DNA of 64,000 nt from contig RHPI01003599.1 of the NCBI GenBank assembly GCA_009103225.1, positions 18,653 to 82,652 on the forward strand, given 5' to 3'. A program made the translations under genes and the position numbers. The notes beneath the pieces were generated by a model, which was given only the letters and a program-made list of their open reading frames with translations, did not search any database and had not been told where the DNA came from. This DNA is from Chlorokybus atmophyticus. Its lineage: Eukaryota > Streptophyta > Chlorokybophyceae > Chlorokybales > Chlorokybaceae. The first letter of the stretch is position 1. Every line of letters begins with the position of its first letter. Below, piece by piece: positions 34,013 through 44,706 of this stretch.

Positions 34013-35264
34013 CTACCGCTGCTGAGGCCGTGGTGTTGGTCTTGTGCCATAAGCGCAACGCGGCAGCAGCAAACATGGATGCCATGGTGGGGGCATGGTG
34101 GGAGTTGCTGCCGGGATGAGCTCATGCCGCGCTCCAGTTGCGTTGTTGGTGCTGAGGTGAGGGTTGCGACTGAGGCCATCGGTGTCTTGGTTGGTGAGGC
34201 CAGCGCGGTGGTCAATCTCAAAGTCGTATCCCTGTAACAGCAGGGCCCATCGAGCAAGTTTCCCTGTCAGATGTTGGTTGGTCATCAGCCACTTGAGGGG
34301 CTGATGATCGGCGATCAGTTGGAACTGTCGACCAAAGAGGAAAGGTCGGAAGAAGGAGATGGCCCACACTGCAGCAAGGCACTCCCCTTCGTAGCTGCTG
34401 TAGTTGGCCTCGGCGCTGTTGTTGCTCCGGCTGGCGTATGACACCACCCGCTCCTTCTTGTTCTCATCGTGCTGCACCAGCACCGCTCCCATCCCCAGTT
34501 TGCTCCAGTCGGTGTGAAGGATGAAAGGCTTGGCGTAGTCCGCACGTTGAAGAATGGGAGCGCTGGTGAGTTTGCTCTTCAGCTCCTCGAAGGCCTGCTG
34601 TTGCGGCTCCTTCCACGCGAACTCCACCTCCTTCTTCAGTAGCTCGTTGAGGGGCCTTGCGATCTTCGCGAAGTCCTTCACGAACCGGCGATAGTAGTTG
34701 GCAAGTCCCAAGAAAGCGCGCAGGCGTGTGAGGTCTGTCGGGGCAGGGATTGCTGCCAGAGCCTCTACTTTTGCCTGCTGCACATACACACCATGGGGCA
34801 CAATCATGTGCCCTAAGTACGGCACCTTGTGGGTGAAGAAGGTACACTTGTCGTGGTGTACGGTCATCCCCACTCCCTTGAGTCGTTCCAGCACCGCTTC
34901 GATGTGCTGCAGATGCTCCTCGTTGCTGCGGCTGAAGATGAGGATGTCATCGATGTAGCACCGCGCGCAGTTCAGCCCCTTCAAGGCTTTATCCATGACG
35001 CGTTGAAACTTGGCGGGGGCATTCTTCAGCCCGAACGGCATTACCTTCCATTGTTACAACTGTCGGTTGCCCCAGAAGGAGGTCTTGTGCTTGTCCTCGT
35101 CCTTGATGGCGATTTGGTTGTACCCCTGACGCATGTCCAGGATGCTGAAGACTTTGCAGTCTCCCACATCATCAAAAATACCCTCTGCTGTGGGCATGGG
35201 GTACCGGTCTTGCTTGGTCTTGTTGATGAGGGGGCGATAGTTGCCACACATGCGTCGCTCTATC
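34013..35264 (-). pseudogene. gypsy-type reverse transcriptase (C-terminal two thirds) and RNase H
   Basis: The frame resumes below the copia insertion with MCGNYRPLINKTKQDRYPMP and FSILDMRQGYNQIAI. A TAA stop at 35054-35056 precedes the well-kept part (35041-34013): MPFGLKNAP, the catalytic CYIDDILIFS, PYLGHMI and LGLANYYRRFVKDF. RNase H follows: FILHTDWSKLGMGAVL, YEGECLAAVW, LIADHQPLKWL, and DFEIDHRAGLTNQDTDGLSR. All are standard Ty3/gypsy motifs with catalytic residues in place. The N-terminal part of this domain is on the other side of the copia insertion at 40179-40360. Confidence 0.93.
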
Positions 35265-35688
35265 TGTTGAAGGACTAACATGCACATGTAGTTGAGGCAA
35301 GCATGGATGCACAGAGACAGAGCTACCGCCACCAGAGCATACACAAGTCACATCACATTCATCTATTACAAGTTGTCCGCTGGTTCTTATACCAGCCAGT
35401 TACACACACGTCTACGTTTGCAAGCACTGCGTAAGCTATACTCAGCCTTTAAACGCGCTCTAAGCTGTGTTGTCTTCCTTACAACTAGAGCTTTCCAACA
35501 AGCTCTTACACGCCTAATATGAGTAAGTATACGCGGAGATACAAAGCAGTTAGTAAGGCTCCAGTCTGGAGTCCGGAGTCTGGTCCGACGACGCCATCTT
35601 GCTAAGTCCGGACCTAGTGCTCGTCCTTACGACCTTCTACTCCTGTGTGGAGGGTCGATGCTGATCGTAAGTAGGAATACTCTCAACA
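35265..35688 (-). repeat. 3' LTR of the copia element
   Basis: 424 bp; preceded on the element strand by AAGCTGCTCGCGTGGGAG, the likely polypurine region, which is nearly identical to that of the non-autonomous element. Confidence 0.93.
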
Positions 35689-35730
35689 CTCCCACGCGAG
35701 CAGCTTGACCTCCAACGCTTGCTCCTGTAG

Positions 35731-38700
35731 TCAATCACAGATGCCAAGTCCTGCGCAACAAGTCTTGAACTTGAGCGGTGACAATGGCTTTGTCATGAAG
35801 TCCGCCAGCATGCCCTCAGTGTTGCAGTACTGGAACTCCACCTCTTTCCTTGTGACTCTGTCACGCACAAAGTGATGCATGACATCAATGTGCTTCGTCC
35901 TTGCCGAGGCGATAGGGTGCTTCAACAACTTGATGGCTCCTTGGTTGTCACAGTTGATGACGATGCACGCCATGGGGTGCTCCAAGTCTGCCATGAGCTT
36001 GCGAAGCCAGAGTGCCTCCTTCACTGCTGCTGCCGCTGCCATGTACTCAGCCTCTGATGTAGATGCTGCTGTTGTTGGCTGCAGCCTGCTGTTCCAGCTC
36101 ACCACGCCTCCGTTCAGCTTGAAGACGTAGCCTGTAGTGGACCTCCTGCTGTTGAGGTCACCAGCAAAGTCCGAGTTGCAGTAGCCCTCCACCTCAGTGC
36201 TCCCGCTCCCAAACTTGATGCCAACTGTTGCGCTCCCAGCAACATAGCGTAGTACTCCCTTTGCTGCTCTCCAGTGCTCCATGCTCGGTGCAGACATGTA
36301 GCGAGCAAGTACTCCCACAGCATGTGCAACATCGGGATGTGTGCACACTGCCAGATAGAGCATGCTGCCTACCAGCTCACCATATGAATACTGAGCCTTA
36401 TCGAGTACCTCCTCATCCTTTGCCTTGATGAGGGCAGTGCCAAGTGCCAACGGTGTGGTCTTGGTCATCGCTTCAATGAGCCCAAACTTGGTGATGAGTC
36501 TTCTCACCATCTGCTCCTGACTGATCTTGATTGTGCGTGCAGCCCTGTCGCGCTCAATCACCATGCCAAGGAACCACTTGGCCTCTCCAAGATCACGAAC
36601 TGAGAATGCTGCCTGTAGAGCAAGTTTCGTCTCCTGCAAGTGGTGCACCTGCCTGGCGGTGATGATGATATCATCAACATACACGAGCAGCCAGACTTTG
36701 TTGTCTGCATGAATGAAGAGCCCAGGGTCTGCAGAGGGTGCGGTGAAGCCAAGTGCCTCCAGCTCCTTGGTGAGCTTGATGTGCCACATACGCGGTGCCT
36801 GTTGCAGCCCGTACAGTGCCTTGATCAGCTTGCACGCTGTGCCTCTCTCCCCTTCTTCATATCCAGGTGGTTGCTCGATGAAGATCTCCTCCTCCAGCTC
36901 TCCGTAGAGGAAGGCAGTCTTCACATCCAGGTGATGCAGCTCTAGGTCTTCAGCAGCAACCATAGCTAGCAGTGCACGGAAGGTGGTATGCTTACTTGCA
37001 GGTGCAAACACTTCGTTGAAGTCCACACCTTCCTGCTGCAAGAAGCCCTTTGCCACCAGTCTTGCCTTGTAGCGCTCAATGTTGCCCTGACCATCACGCT
37101 TCACCTTGAAGACCCATTTCACTGGAATGGTCTTCACTCCTTGCGGTAACTGCTCCGGTGACCAAGTGTTTTTTGCATGGAGTGACGCAATCTCCTCGTC
37201 CATAGCACGCTGCCATTGCTCCGCATCTGGTGCTAACAATGCCTCCTCGTAGGTGCTTGGCTCCTCATTGTGCACACTGGCGACGTGTGCCTTGTGTAAG
37301 AAGTCAGGTGCCTTTCTCTCCCTCACTGGGTATCTCCGAGCTGCGTGCTCCTGCTGCAGGTGCGACTGCTTGTCTGCTACAGTGGAGTCCTGCTCACCCT
37401 TATCGTCGATGATGGCCTTGCCTGTAGCCTCCACTGTTTCAGGATGCTCCGGCTGTGCTTCATCTTCAGGAAAGAAGCCTGCTTCTGATTGTGACAATCC
37501 CTCGTGGAAAACCACCTCTCTGCTCACAATGATCTTCTGAGTGTCCTCGAGCAAGATCCTGTAAGCCTTGGAACCCGGTTCATAGCCAACGAAGATGCCC
37601 TTCTTGCTGACCGGCTCCAGCTTGTGCCTGAGCTGTTTAGGCACTAGTGCATATGCCGTGCATCCAAACACACGCATACCACTCACATCTGGTGTGGCTC
37701 CATAGAAGTGCTCCCACGGAGTCTTCTGCTCTGAGCTCACCGGAGACCTGTTGCGGATGTAGTTGGCAGTGAGTACCGCCTCCTTCCACAAACTGTCTTC
37801 CATTTTTGTGTCGCTGAGCATGGCTCGAACACGCTCCAGGAGTGTCCTGTTGAGGCGTTCAGCTGCTCCATTCTGCTGCGGGGTGTAGGGTGCCGTTGTC
37901 TCGTGGCGTATGCCCTTGCTGGCGAAGAACTCCTTCAACTCCTTGTTGATGTACTCCCCTCCTCGATCACTCCTCATTGCCTTCATCTTGTTGCCAGACT
38001 GGGTCTCCAACAAGGCCACAACTGTGCGCACAGCTCCAGCAACTTCTGACTTGAGCGTCAATGGAAAGATGATGGACAGCTTGCTGTAGTTGTCGAGGAA
38101 TGTAGCAAAGTACCTGGCCCCTCCCTTCGCCACAATGCGCATAGGACCACAGACATCCATGTGCACAAGCTCGCAAGGATGCTGACTGCTAGAAGAGGAT
38201 GATGGGAAAGGCATAGCATGCTGCTTTGCAACCAGACATGGTTCACAAAGTGCACCTGGTGCTGTCTTGAGTTCTTCTGTGCTGAGATGGATGCCTTTAA
38301 CCATCTTCTTAGCGACAAGGCGAGTGAGGTTGACGTAGCTGAGATGCCCGAACCTCCGATGCTATAATGTTGGCGACTCCTTGTCCTTCACGACCATGGC
38401 TTGAATGTCAATGTCCTTAGGGTGCTGCTCCACGTGGTAGAGCCCTCCCGGATCAGTGATTCCAACCATGTGCACAACCCCATCAAGGATGACTGTGCAG
38501 CCACCCTTCCGAAATAGGGTCTCCGCGCCTAAGCGCTCCGCAACCCTCATAGAGAATAGACTCGCAATAGCCTTAGAAACATGCAGAACGTTGCGTAACA
38601 ACACCTCGCGTAGTGTGTTACCAACCTTGCACTGGAGTCGTACGTTGCCAACTCCCTTAGCCACCAGTACTTCGCCACCGAAGCCCGCCACATTGATTGT

Positions 38701-39621
38701 GGACGTCAGCTTCCTGTAGCCCTCCATCACCTCCTTGTTTGGTGTGAGATGACGATCGCAGCCAGAGTCCACCACCCAGAAAACTGTGCCCGCCCTCGAA
38801 CTGGATGCAGTGAAGGCGACATGTTTCTCCTTGTGTCGGTGCTCGTTGCCGCTGTTGCTGGTGCTTGCTCTAGGTTGCCCCTGTTGTTTCCTCCTACAGT
38901 CCTTCACAATGTGCCCCTTCCAACCACACCAGTGGCATGTGAGGTCTTTGTGACGAGGATTGCCTGGCTTGTTGCCCTTGTACTTCTCTTCATGGTTGCT
39001 CTTCTTTGCGTGCTTGCCGGTGTAGAAGGCGACGGCATCCGCTTGCTCGTCCTTCTTCACAACCCTCTGCTCCACGGTGAGCAGCTTCGGCAGCACATCG
39101 TCCAACGTCAACTCCAATGATGACGTCTCCAGCAGGGTTGCGACGACCTCGTACTCTGCTGGTAGCCCTGCAACAATGGCCAGCACTACCTCCGTCTCCC
39201 CCATGTTGTGGCCGACGTTGATGAGGTCCGCCCACAGCTCTCTCGCGCGCGCAACATACTTTGTGATGGGTTCTGCTGCCTCCTTCCTGAGTGCGCTGAG
39301 CTGCTTGCGTAGATGCAACTTTCTGGCATTGTTCTTGGCTCTGAAAACGGCTGATAGCTTTTCCCAAGCTTGTCTACCATCTTCACATGCAGTGAGCATG
39401 GGAAAGTGATGCGGTTTGCTGTTCAACACAAGCAAAGAGTGTGCTTCTGCTGAATGCTCTGACCACACAGTGTTCGCTCCTGGTGTTGGTGGTGGTGCCT
39501 TCGGATCAACATACTTCCACACCTTCTTATGGATGAGCAAGGCCTTCATCTCCTCGCACCATGTGTTGTAGTTGTCGGTGTCCAGCTTTGCAATCTGCCC
39601 CTTGTCGTAGGTCGCCTCCAT
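35731..39621 (-). pseudogene. copia Gag-Pol polyprotein with one nonsense codon
   Basis: A single minus-strand frame of 1,297 codons is interrupted only by a TAG at 38362-38364, where copia elements have Trp (TL-W-HRRFGH; TGG to TAG). Order along the protein: Gag (KLDTDNYNTWCEEM; LRKQLSALRK), zinc knuckle CHWCGWKGHIVKDC, protease VVDSGCDRHLT, pre-integrase (HRRFGHLSY), integrase with VHMDVCGPM, DRGGEYINKEL and the Glu-bearing PQQNGAAERLNRTLLE, the GYEPGSKAYRI and REVVFHEG stretch, reverse transcriptase (WVFKVKRDGQGNIERYKARLV, LYGLQQAPRMW, the catalytic LLVYVDDIIITA) and RNase H (GYCNSDFAGDLNSRRSTTGY, EAEYMAAAAAVKEALWLR, DNQGAIKL, KHIDVMHHFVRD). Protease precedes integrase, which precedes reverse transcriptase, as in Ty1/copia. 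Apart from the stop it looks functional. Confidence 0.95.
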
Positions 39622-39749
39622 CTTTGTCGTGCCTGCCTTGTCTTGCAGTTGACACCCAAGGCTCTGCTACCAACAAGCTACCGTAGTGTAGAACCACTAT
39701 GCACACAAGCTAGTCTCACACTCCTCAAGCGTAGTGTGGGCCCATAACC

Positions 39750-40173
39750 TGTTGAAGGACTAGCATGCACATGTAGTTGAGGCAAGCATGGATGCACAGA
39801 GACAGAGCTACCGCCACCAGAGCATACACAAGTCACATTACATTCATCTATTACAAGTTGTCCGCTGGTTCTTATACCAGCCAGCTACACACACGTCTAC
39901 GTTTGCAAGCTCTGCGTAAGCTATACTCAGCCTTTTGACGCGCTCTAAGCTGTGTTGTCTTTCTTACAACCAGAGCTTTCCAACAAGCTCTTACACGCCT
40001 AATATGAATAAGTATACGCGGAGATACAAAGCAGTTAGTAAGGCTCCAGTCTGGAGTCCGGAGTCTGGTCCGACGACGCCATCTTGCTAAGTCCGGACCT
40101 AGTGCTCGTCCTTACGACCTTCTACTCCTGTGTGGAGGGTCGATGCTGATCGTATGTAGGAATACTCTCAACA
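39750..40173 (-). repeat. 5' LTR of the copia element
   Basis: 424 bp, mate of 35265-35688; carries the promoter on general grounds. Adjacent interior bases 39749-39735 form the primer-binding site. Confidence 0.93.
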
Positions 40174-40178
40174 CTGTC

Positions 40179-42502
40179 CAGTTGCCTGCTGAATCCTTTT
40201 TCAGTGGCATGACGGTTGCTGCTGCGAAGTCCGATGTGGACTCTTCGATAAGGCCTGCATCCAGCAGCGCCTTACATCTCTGTTCCACCAAGTCTTCTTC
40301 CAACTTGGAGAGCCTGTATTGTCGTCGGAACACCGGCTCAGTGTCCACCAGCTCGATGTCCATCTGGTACACTGAGCATGTACCCAATTCCTTCACATTG
40401 AAGCTGAATTGGCTCCTCCATTTGTTGAAGAGAGCCTCCAGCTTCTCGCGAGTGTCTTCTGTGGCCAATGGGCCAATGGCATGGTCCCAAGAGGTTGCAT
40501 TGGCAACCACGGGAATGTCCTCCACTGTCACTGCTGCTTGCTCCTCCATGTGGATCACCTCGAGGGCTGTGTGAGCTGCCTTGGTGTCGGCCACGCGATC
40601 AGCCCACCCCCCAGCCAAGTGTTCGAGATACTCGAAGGACACGTGGCGGTCCTGCGACGCGAAGCTCAGCTCCAGCAGCCATACCATGCTGTTTTGGTCC
40701 ATGGCGCGACCAAGCAGCTGGCATTGCTGACTGTCCGTTAGCGATGAGCCCGTGATGCTGTTGGGGAAGAATCCTATGGCGCGTTCACGTTCGCGTGCGT
40801 TGGGTTCTTCCAGCCTGTTGGTGGTCGCATCGAACACCATCCCGTGACCACCGTGCCGAGATGCGTAGGAGCCCGGGTAGGACACCAATGTTGGGAGTGC
40901 GCGACGGGGCTGACCGGGCTGATTGCACGGGTAGAAGTGGTTGTGGTCATAATGTAGGACAGGTTGTGCTGTGCGGCCGGGGTCAAGGATGTCGTCGACC
41001 AGCAGGTTGCGCGGCCGAGCGCTGCGTGTGTACTCGGCGGTCATGAGTTCCTTCACGGTGGCCAAGTTTGTCCATTTGGCACGTACACGATGTGCGCGCG
41101 AGCCATGTCGTGCCGCGTTCACCTTGAGTGGGTGCCCCAGAATGGTGCAAACTTGTCGGTAGCTGGAGGCCACGTGCGGACGCTTGTCGTCCTCTGAATG
41201 CACATTTTCGATGACGTACCCCAGGGGTCTGGAGATCTGGTGGTGTTGAAGGAGGTGGATGATCCTCATCAGCTCCCAGAACAGCTTGGAGTGAGGGTTT
41301 TCGAGGCCTTGCCCCTTGCCTGCCCTGGAGTGCCCTTGGCATTCCCATCCAGCTATTAACAGGTCGACATTGCCGAGGGACAGTAGGTGATCTTCAGTGA
41401 TCAGCCGGATGTCCTGTGGCAATGCTTTGAGGCTGCCTTGCAACGCCGAGAGGGGTAGTTGACGTGGATACCTGGCGTGCAGTTGGCGTAAGTGGTGCTT
41501 GAGGACCGTTTGCGCGTGTGGGTCTGGGTCGTAGTAATAGTATTTGACAACTTTCACGCCCGTGTTGAGGACCGCAGCAAGACCACTGCCAATGCCGCCA
41601 AACAGCTCCAACACTGTGATGCCCTGTTGCCTGCGAAAGGTGTGGAACTCCACCACTCCGGTGGCCACCATATGGCGGTCCTGCACCTTGACGTGGCTTC
41701 GGTAGTTGGGGAAGCGCGTGGTGATCAGTGGATGGCTGAGCAAGATGTGTGCATCCACCTGTTCGCGCCAGCGCCGTTCAGCTGGGTCTTGTAATGCTAC
41801 TTCCACGGTGGCATCCTCCTGCTCCTCGTTGTACGGGATGGGAGAGGAGTCGCCGGTTCGACACGGGGCCGTGGCACCAGCAGCGGCTTGCGTCCGAGCG
41901 CCGTCGTATGTGGCCATTACAGCCTTCCGGGTGCGGGCGTGGCTGCGTGTGGCCATGGCAGCCATTTTGCGTTGGGCGCGCGTGCGCGAGACCAACTCGA
42001 GAGGCAGGAAACCCTGCACCTCTCCGTCATCCTCATCCCAATGTGGCCGAAACCACGCTCACTCTGTCCAGCAGTCGAGGCCCATGCCCACAGGGAAGTT
42101 GAAGTCCTGCCCAAGCAGAAAGTCGAAGGAGCCGGCATTGGTGACCACACATTGCTAGACGATCTCGGTCGTGTGGGTTGGGTCCAGCCCTGTCAACCAA
42201 ATGCAAAAGGCCTCCCTGGTGACTCCCATCAGCTTATCTCGGCTACCTGTGGCAGTGTCCAACACGTACGGGCAAGGCACCAAGTCGGAGCTGGTTATGC
42301 CTAGGGACCGCGCGAGGAAGCGCTCGATGATGACAGGCTGTGCTCCGGTGTCCAACATTACTCGCTTGGGTGCCAGACCGTTGATGGTAACGTGCTTGCC
42401 TTGGTTGGCCACCATGGCAGCATTGGCGTCGATACGCAGCCTCTTCATACGAGGTGTTTGTGCCTCTGACTCAGTTGTCTCAGCTGGAGGTGCTGCGCGC
42501 AT
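40179..42502 (-). pseudogene. gypsy polyprotein N-terminal half: aspartic protease, C5 cytosine methyltransferase, start of reverse transcriptase
   Basis: One minus-strand frame runs from 42502 to the copia insertion, with stops at 42155-42157 (TAG) and about 42060 (TGA). The protease has RVMLDTGAQPVIIERFLARSLGI (catalytic Asp-Thr-Gly). From about 41620 to 40990 lies a cytosine-C5 methyltransferase domain: motif I VLELFGGIGSGLA (SAM binding), motif IV GWECQGHS with the catalytic Cys codon at 41341-41339, LFWELMRIIHLL, motif VI YVIENV, and AHRVRAKWTNL, which resembles the arginine motif of DNMT3/DRM enzymes. The usual Pro before the catalytic Cys is Glu. A linker leads to FRRQYRLSKLEEDLVEQRCKALLDAGLIEES, the standard start of a gypsy reverse transcriptase. 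The enzyme would add methyl groups to cytosine in DNA; activity is unproven. Retroelement capture of cytosine methyltransferases is known from some algae and dinoflagellates (from memory). Confidence 0.88.
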
Positions 42503-44700
42503 GGCAGCCAGAGCTCCTCTGCCTGCTGGGTCCGGAGAACCCCCTCCTTGCCCTCTCCCTCTGCCGAACCGACCTTGTCGTAGTGGTTGTGGTAGACACG
42601 GGGGGGCCTTGGTGCTGGAGGTTCCGGCGCTGGTTGTGGTGGCGGCGCAGGTGGATGACGCCTCTGCGAAGCTGGAATCATGCCCGCGGGTGTACCCAAT
42701 GGCTGTGGAGGAAACCCCGGCGGACCCAGTGTTTGTGGGCCTGCCTCGCGTTCAGCTTGCTCCGCGGCGTACGTCCATCGAACAGCATGAGCCGCTTCTC
42801 TGACCAATGTCCCTTCCCACGTGGCCGTGGGCTCGGTGTCCGTGTCGGTCTGATGATGATATTGAGGCATGGGCTGCAGGTATACGGCGCGTAGTAGCTG
42901 TCGCCGCATGTCGTGAGTGATGGTGGGGACTCGCAAGATCCCTGCCATGTAGGCATCCCACCTTCCTTGTACCACTCCCACATCGAGCACGGTCATGGCG
43001 CGAGCGCGTAGGGTGCGCTAGAGGTCAGTCTGCTGTGCGTGTAGCTCATGAGCAATGGCGATGCGTCGCCGTTGCCGTGCGGCTTCCACCCCTGGTAGCC
43101 GCAGCATTGCCTCTTGCACTCCCTCCAGCGTGTCCGGGGCTGTGGTGGCAGCCTCATCGTATGCTTGTCGCAGCGAACGAACGAATGCCCCCAACCATGA
43201 TGCTCGATTGCCAAAGGCAAACAGGGGGACAGCAGGGTGATTGGCAACGAGCCATGTCACGAGACGGGCTCGAGCGGCGCTGCCCTCTTGCATCCCCATC
43301 ATCTGTCTTAATGTGTTGCCCTCAGGCCTGTGTAACATGACTGCTTGCCGGATGAGTGCGGTACGGAGTTGTTGCTCCCCCACCATACCAGCTCCTCCTC
43401 GTTGTGTGGTGTCCCCTTGCGGGGTGAGGTACCCTCGCCCTGCATCGCGTTGATTCTCAGGCATGTCTTCGACCAAAGGAGGCAGCAGCGGGGCGATTAC
43501 CCCCCTCAATTATTGCGCCAACGCCCTCGCTTCGTCTGCAACAGTTGCGTGTCCTGGCTGCTCGATGGCGATTGCCGTGGAGTACGCTATGGTCAGCGCC
43601 GTAGAGGCGCTGGCAACATTTGCTAGCGCTCCGGTCGGTACGATAACGGTGTGTGCTGTGTCGTACGCTTGTCGGCGCGCGTCCACTTGGGCAGCTTGGT
43701 CCATTTGATAACGATGGGCCTGTTCGAGTGCAGAGAAACGCTCTTGACGACTGCCTGGAGTGAGCCCCCGGAGAGCGGGATCAGCGCCCAGCGCGATGTC
43801 AGACATGGTGACCACGAGGTCTTGCATTTTGTGTCGCTGGAGGCCGAGTGGGTCCAGTGGTGAGGGCTCGAAGTCGATCTGTTGAGCGGGCATGGGTTGC
43901 TGCGTTTGACTGGGCGCGCCCTGCAATCGTGCGTGTAATGTCAGGAACAACTGGACGGCCAGCTCCAATACCGCAGGTCGTTGGTAGGTGACCCCGAACA
44001 GACGATCCCGCATCTCTGGTGCAGTGCCGGCGAGGATTTCATCCTCCAGCTGTTGTTGTGTGGGTTCCGGCAGCGTGTGGTACTCTGGAGGTGGTAGGGG
44101 CAAGATGCGATCATCGCGTGCCACGCGCGTGGTGCGTTGCCCCCCTGGTCCGTACGCAATGGTGGTGGGTTCCACGTTGCGTAGAACCGACGCCTAGGCG
44201 CGCTCTGCTTGTGGCCCGCGTGGCACTTGCTGTGTGACGTCCAACGCTGGTGGCGGTGCCGTTCGTCCCTCAGGAAGTGGTGCAGTGGGTATGGCAGCAC
44301 TACTGGAGGCGATGGTGGTGGCACCTGCAGCAGTCGTCGTTACTGAGGTGGCGGCTGTGAGGGTGGCAGCAGTTGCGGTTGATGTGGTCGCTTCGATGGA
44401 GGCAGGAGTGGTGGATTCACCACGTACGAACCCAACGACCATGGTTGTTGCGGCGTGGGTGCTCTCCATCACCGGGGACAGCGTGGTGCCAAGAGTGCTG
44501 ACACCTGTTGTCATGGTCGGTGTGGACGCCGACGGTGTCGTCGACGGCGTCGTCCCAGCGGTGGTTGTGGCTGCCGAGGCAGCACCACTTGTGGCGTCCG
44601 ACGATGCCGCTGTTGACGACGCGCCAGCTTCCCTGCGCGCACGTCTGGATGGTTGTACGCGTGACGGCGTGGGAGTGTCCCTATCCCGTTTCGGTGCCAT
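42445..44700 (-). pseudogene. gypsy element ORF2, protein of unknown function
   Basis: A single minus-strand frame of 752 codons from MAPKRDRDTPTPSR to a stop at 42445 is interrupted by TAG at 44176-44196 region, TAA near 43509 and TAG near 42997-43018; at the first two, the plus-strand copy has Trp and Gln. The N-terminus is Thr/Ala/Ser-rich. The middle is helical (LPEPTQQQLEDEILAGTAPEMRDRLFG, LVTMSDIALGADPALRGLTP, EQQLRTALIRQAVMLHRPEG, ARARLVTWLVANHPAVPLFA). A further block, RWDAYMAGILRVPTITHDM, is followed by a Pro-rich tail. It precedes and overlaps the protease frame by about 58 bp in another phase. No family recognised; a structural Gag-like or accessory role is possible. Conservation of the same blocks in both copies shows it is an inherent part of the element. 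Confidence 0.7.
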
Positions 44701-44706
44701 CAGCGC

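Larger units (their letters stand above)
35265..40173 (-). mobile_element. Ty1/copia element with 424-bp LTRs, nested in the gypsy reverse transcriptase
   Basis: LTRs at 35265-35688 and 39750-40173 are each 424 bp, begin TGTTGAAGG, end CTCAACA and differ at about ten positions (about 2.4%). The flanking target duplication is CTATC (35260-35264) versus CTGTC (40174-40178), one mismatch. On the minus strand the 5' LTR is followed at once by GGTTATGGGCCCACAC, the primer-binding site. Removing the element and one duplication joins the two halves of the gypsy reverse transcriptase in frame. The interior holds one gag-pol reading frame with a single stop. Confidence 0.95.

Noticed and set aside
40179-44700. 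In-frame TAA/TAG codons at Gln/Trp positions as a sign of a variant nuclear genetic code (UAR = Gln, as in some ulvophytes)
   Set aside because: Host genes use TAA (BBS9), TAG (Tim17-family, ZC3H3-like, phytase-like) and TGA (parvulin, exchanger, SUV3) exactly at expected ends and never inside. Some of the element stops replace Trp. The stops are mutations.
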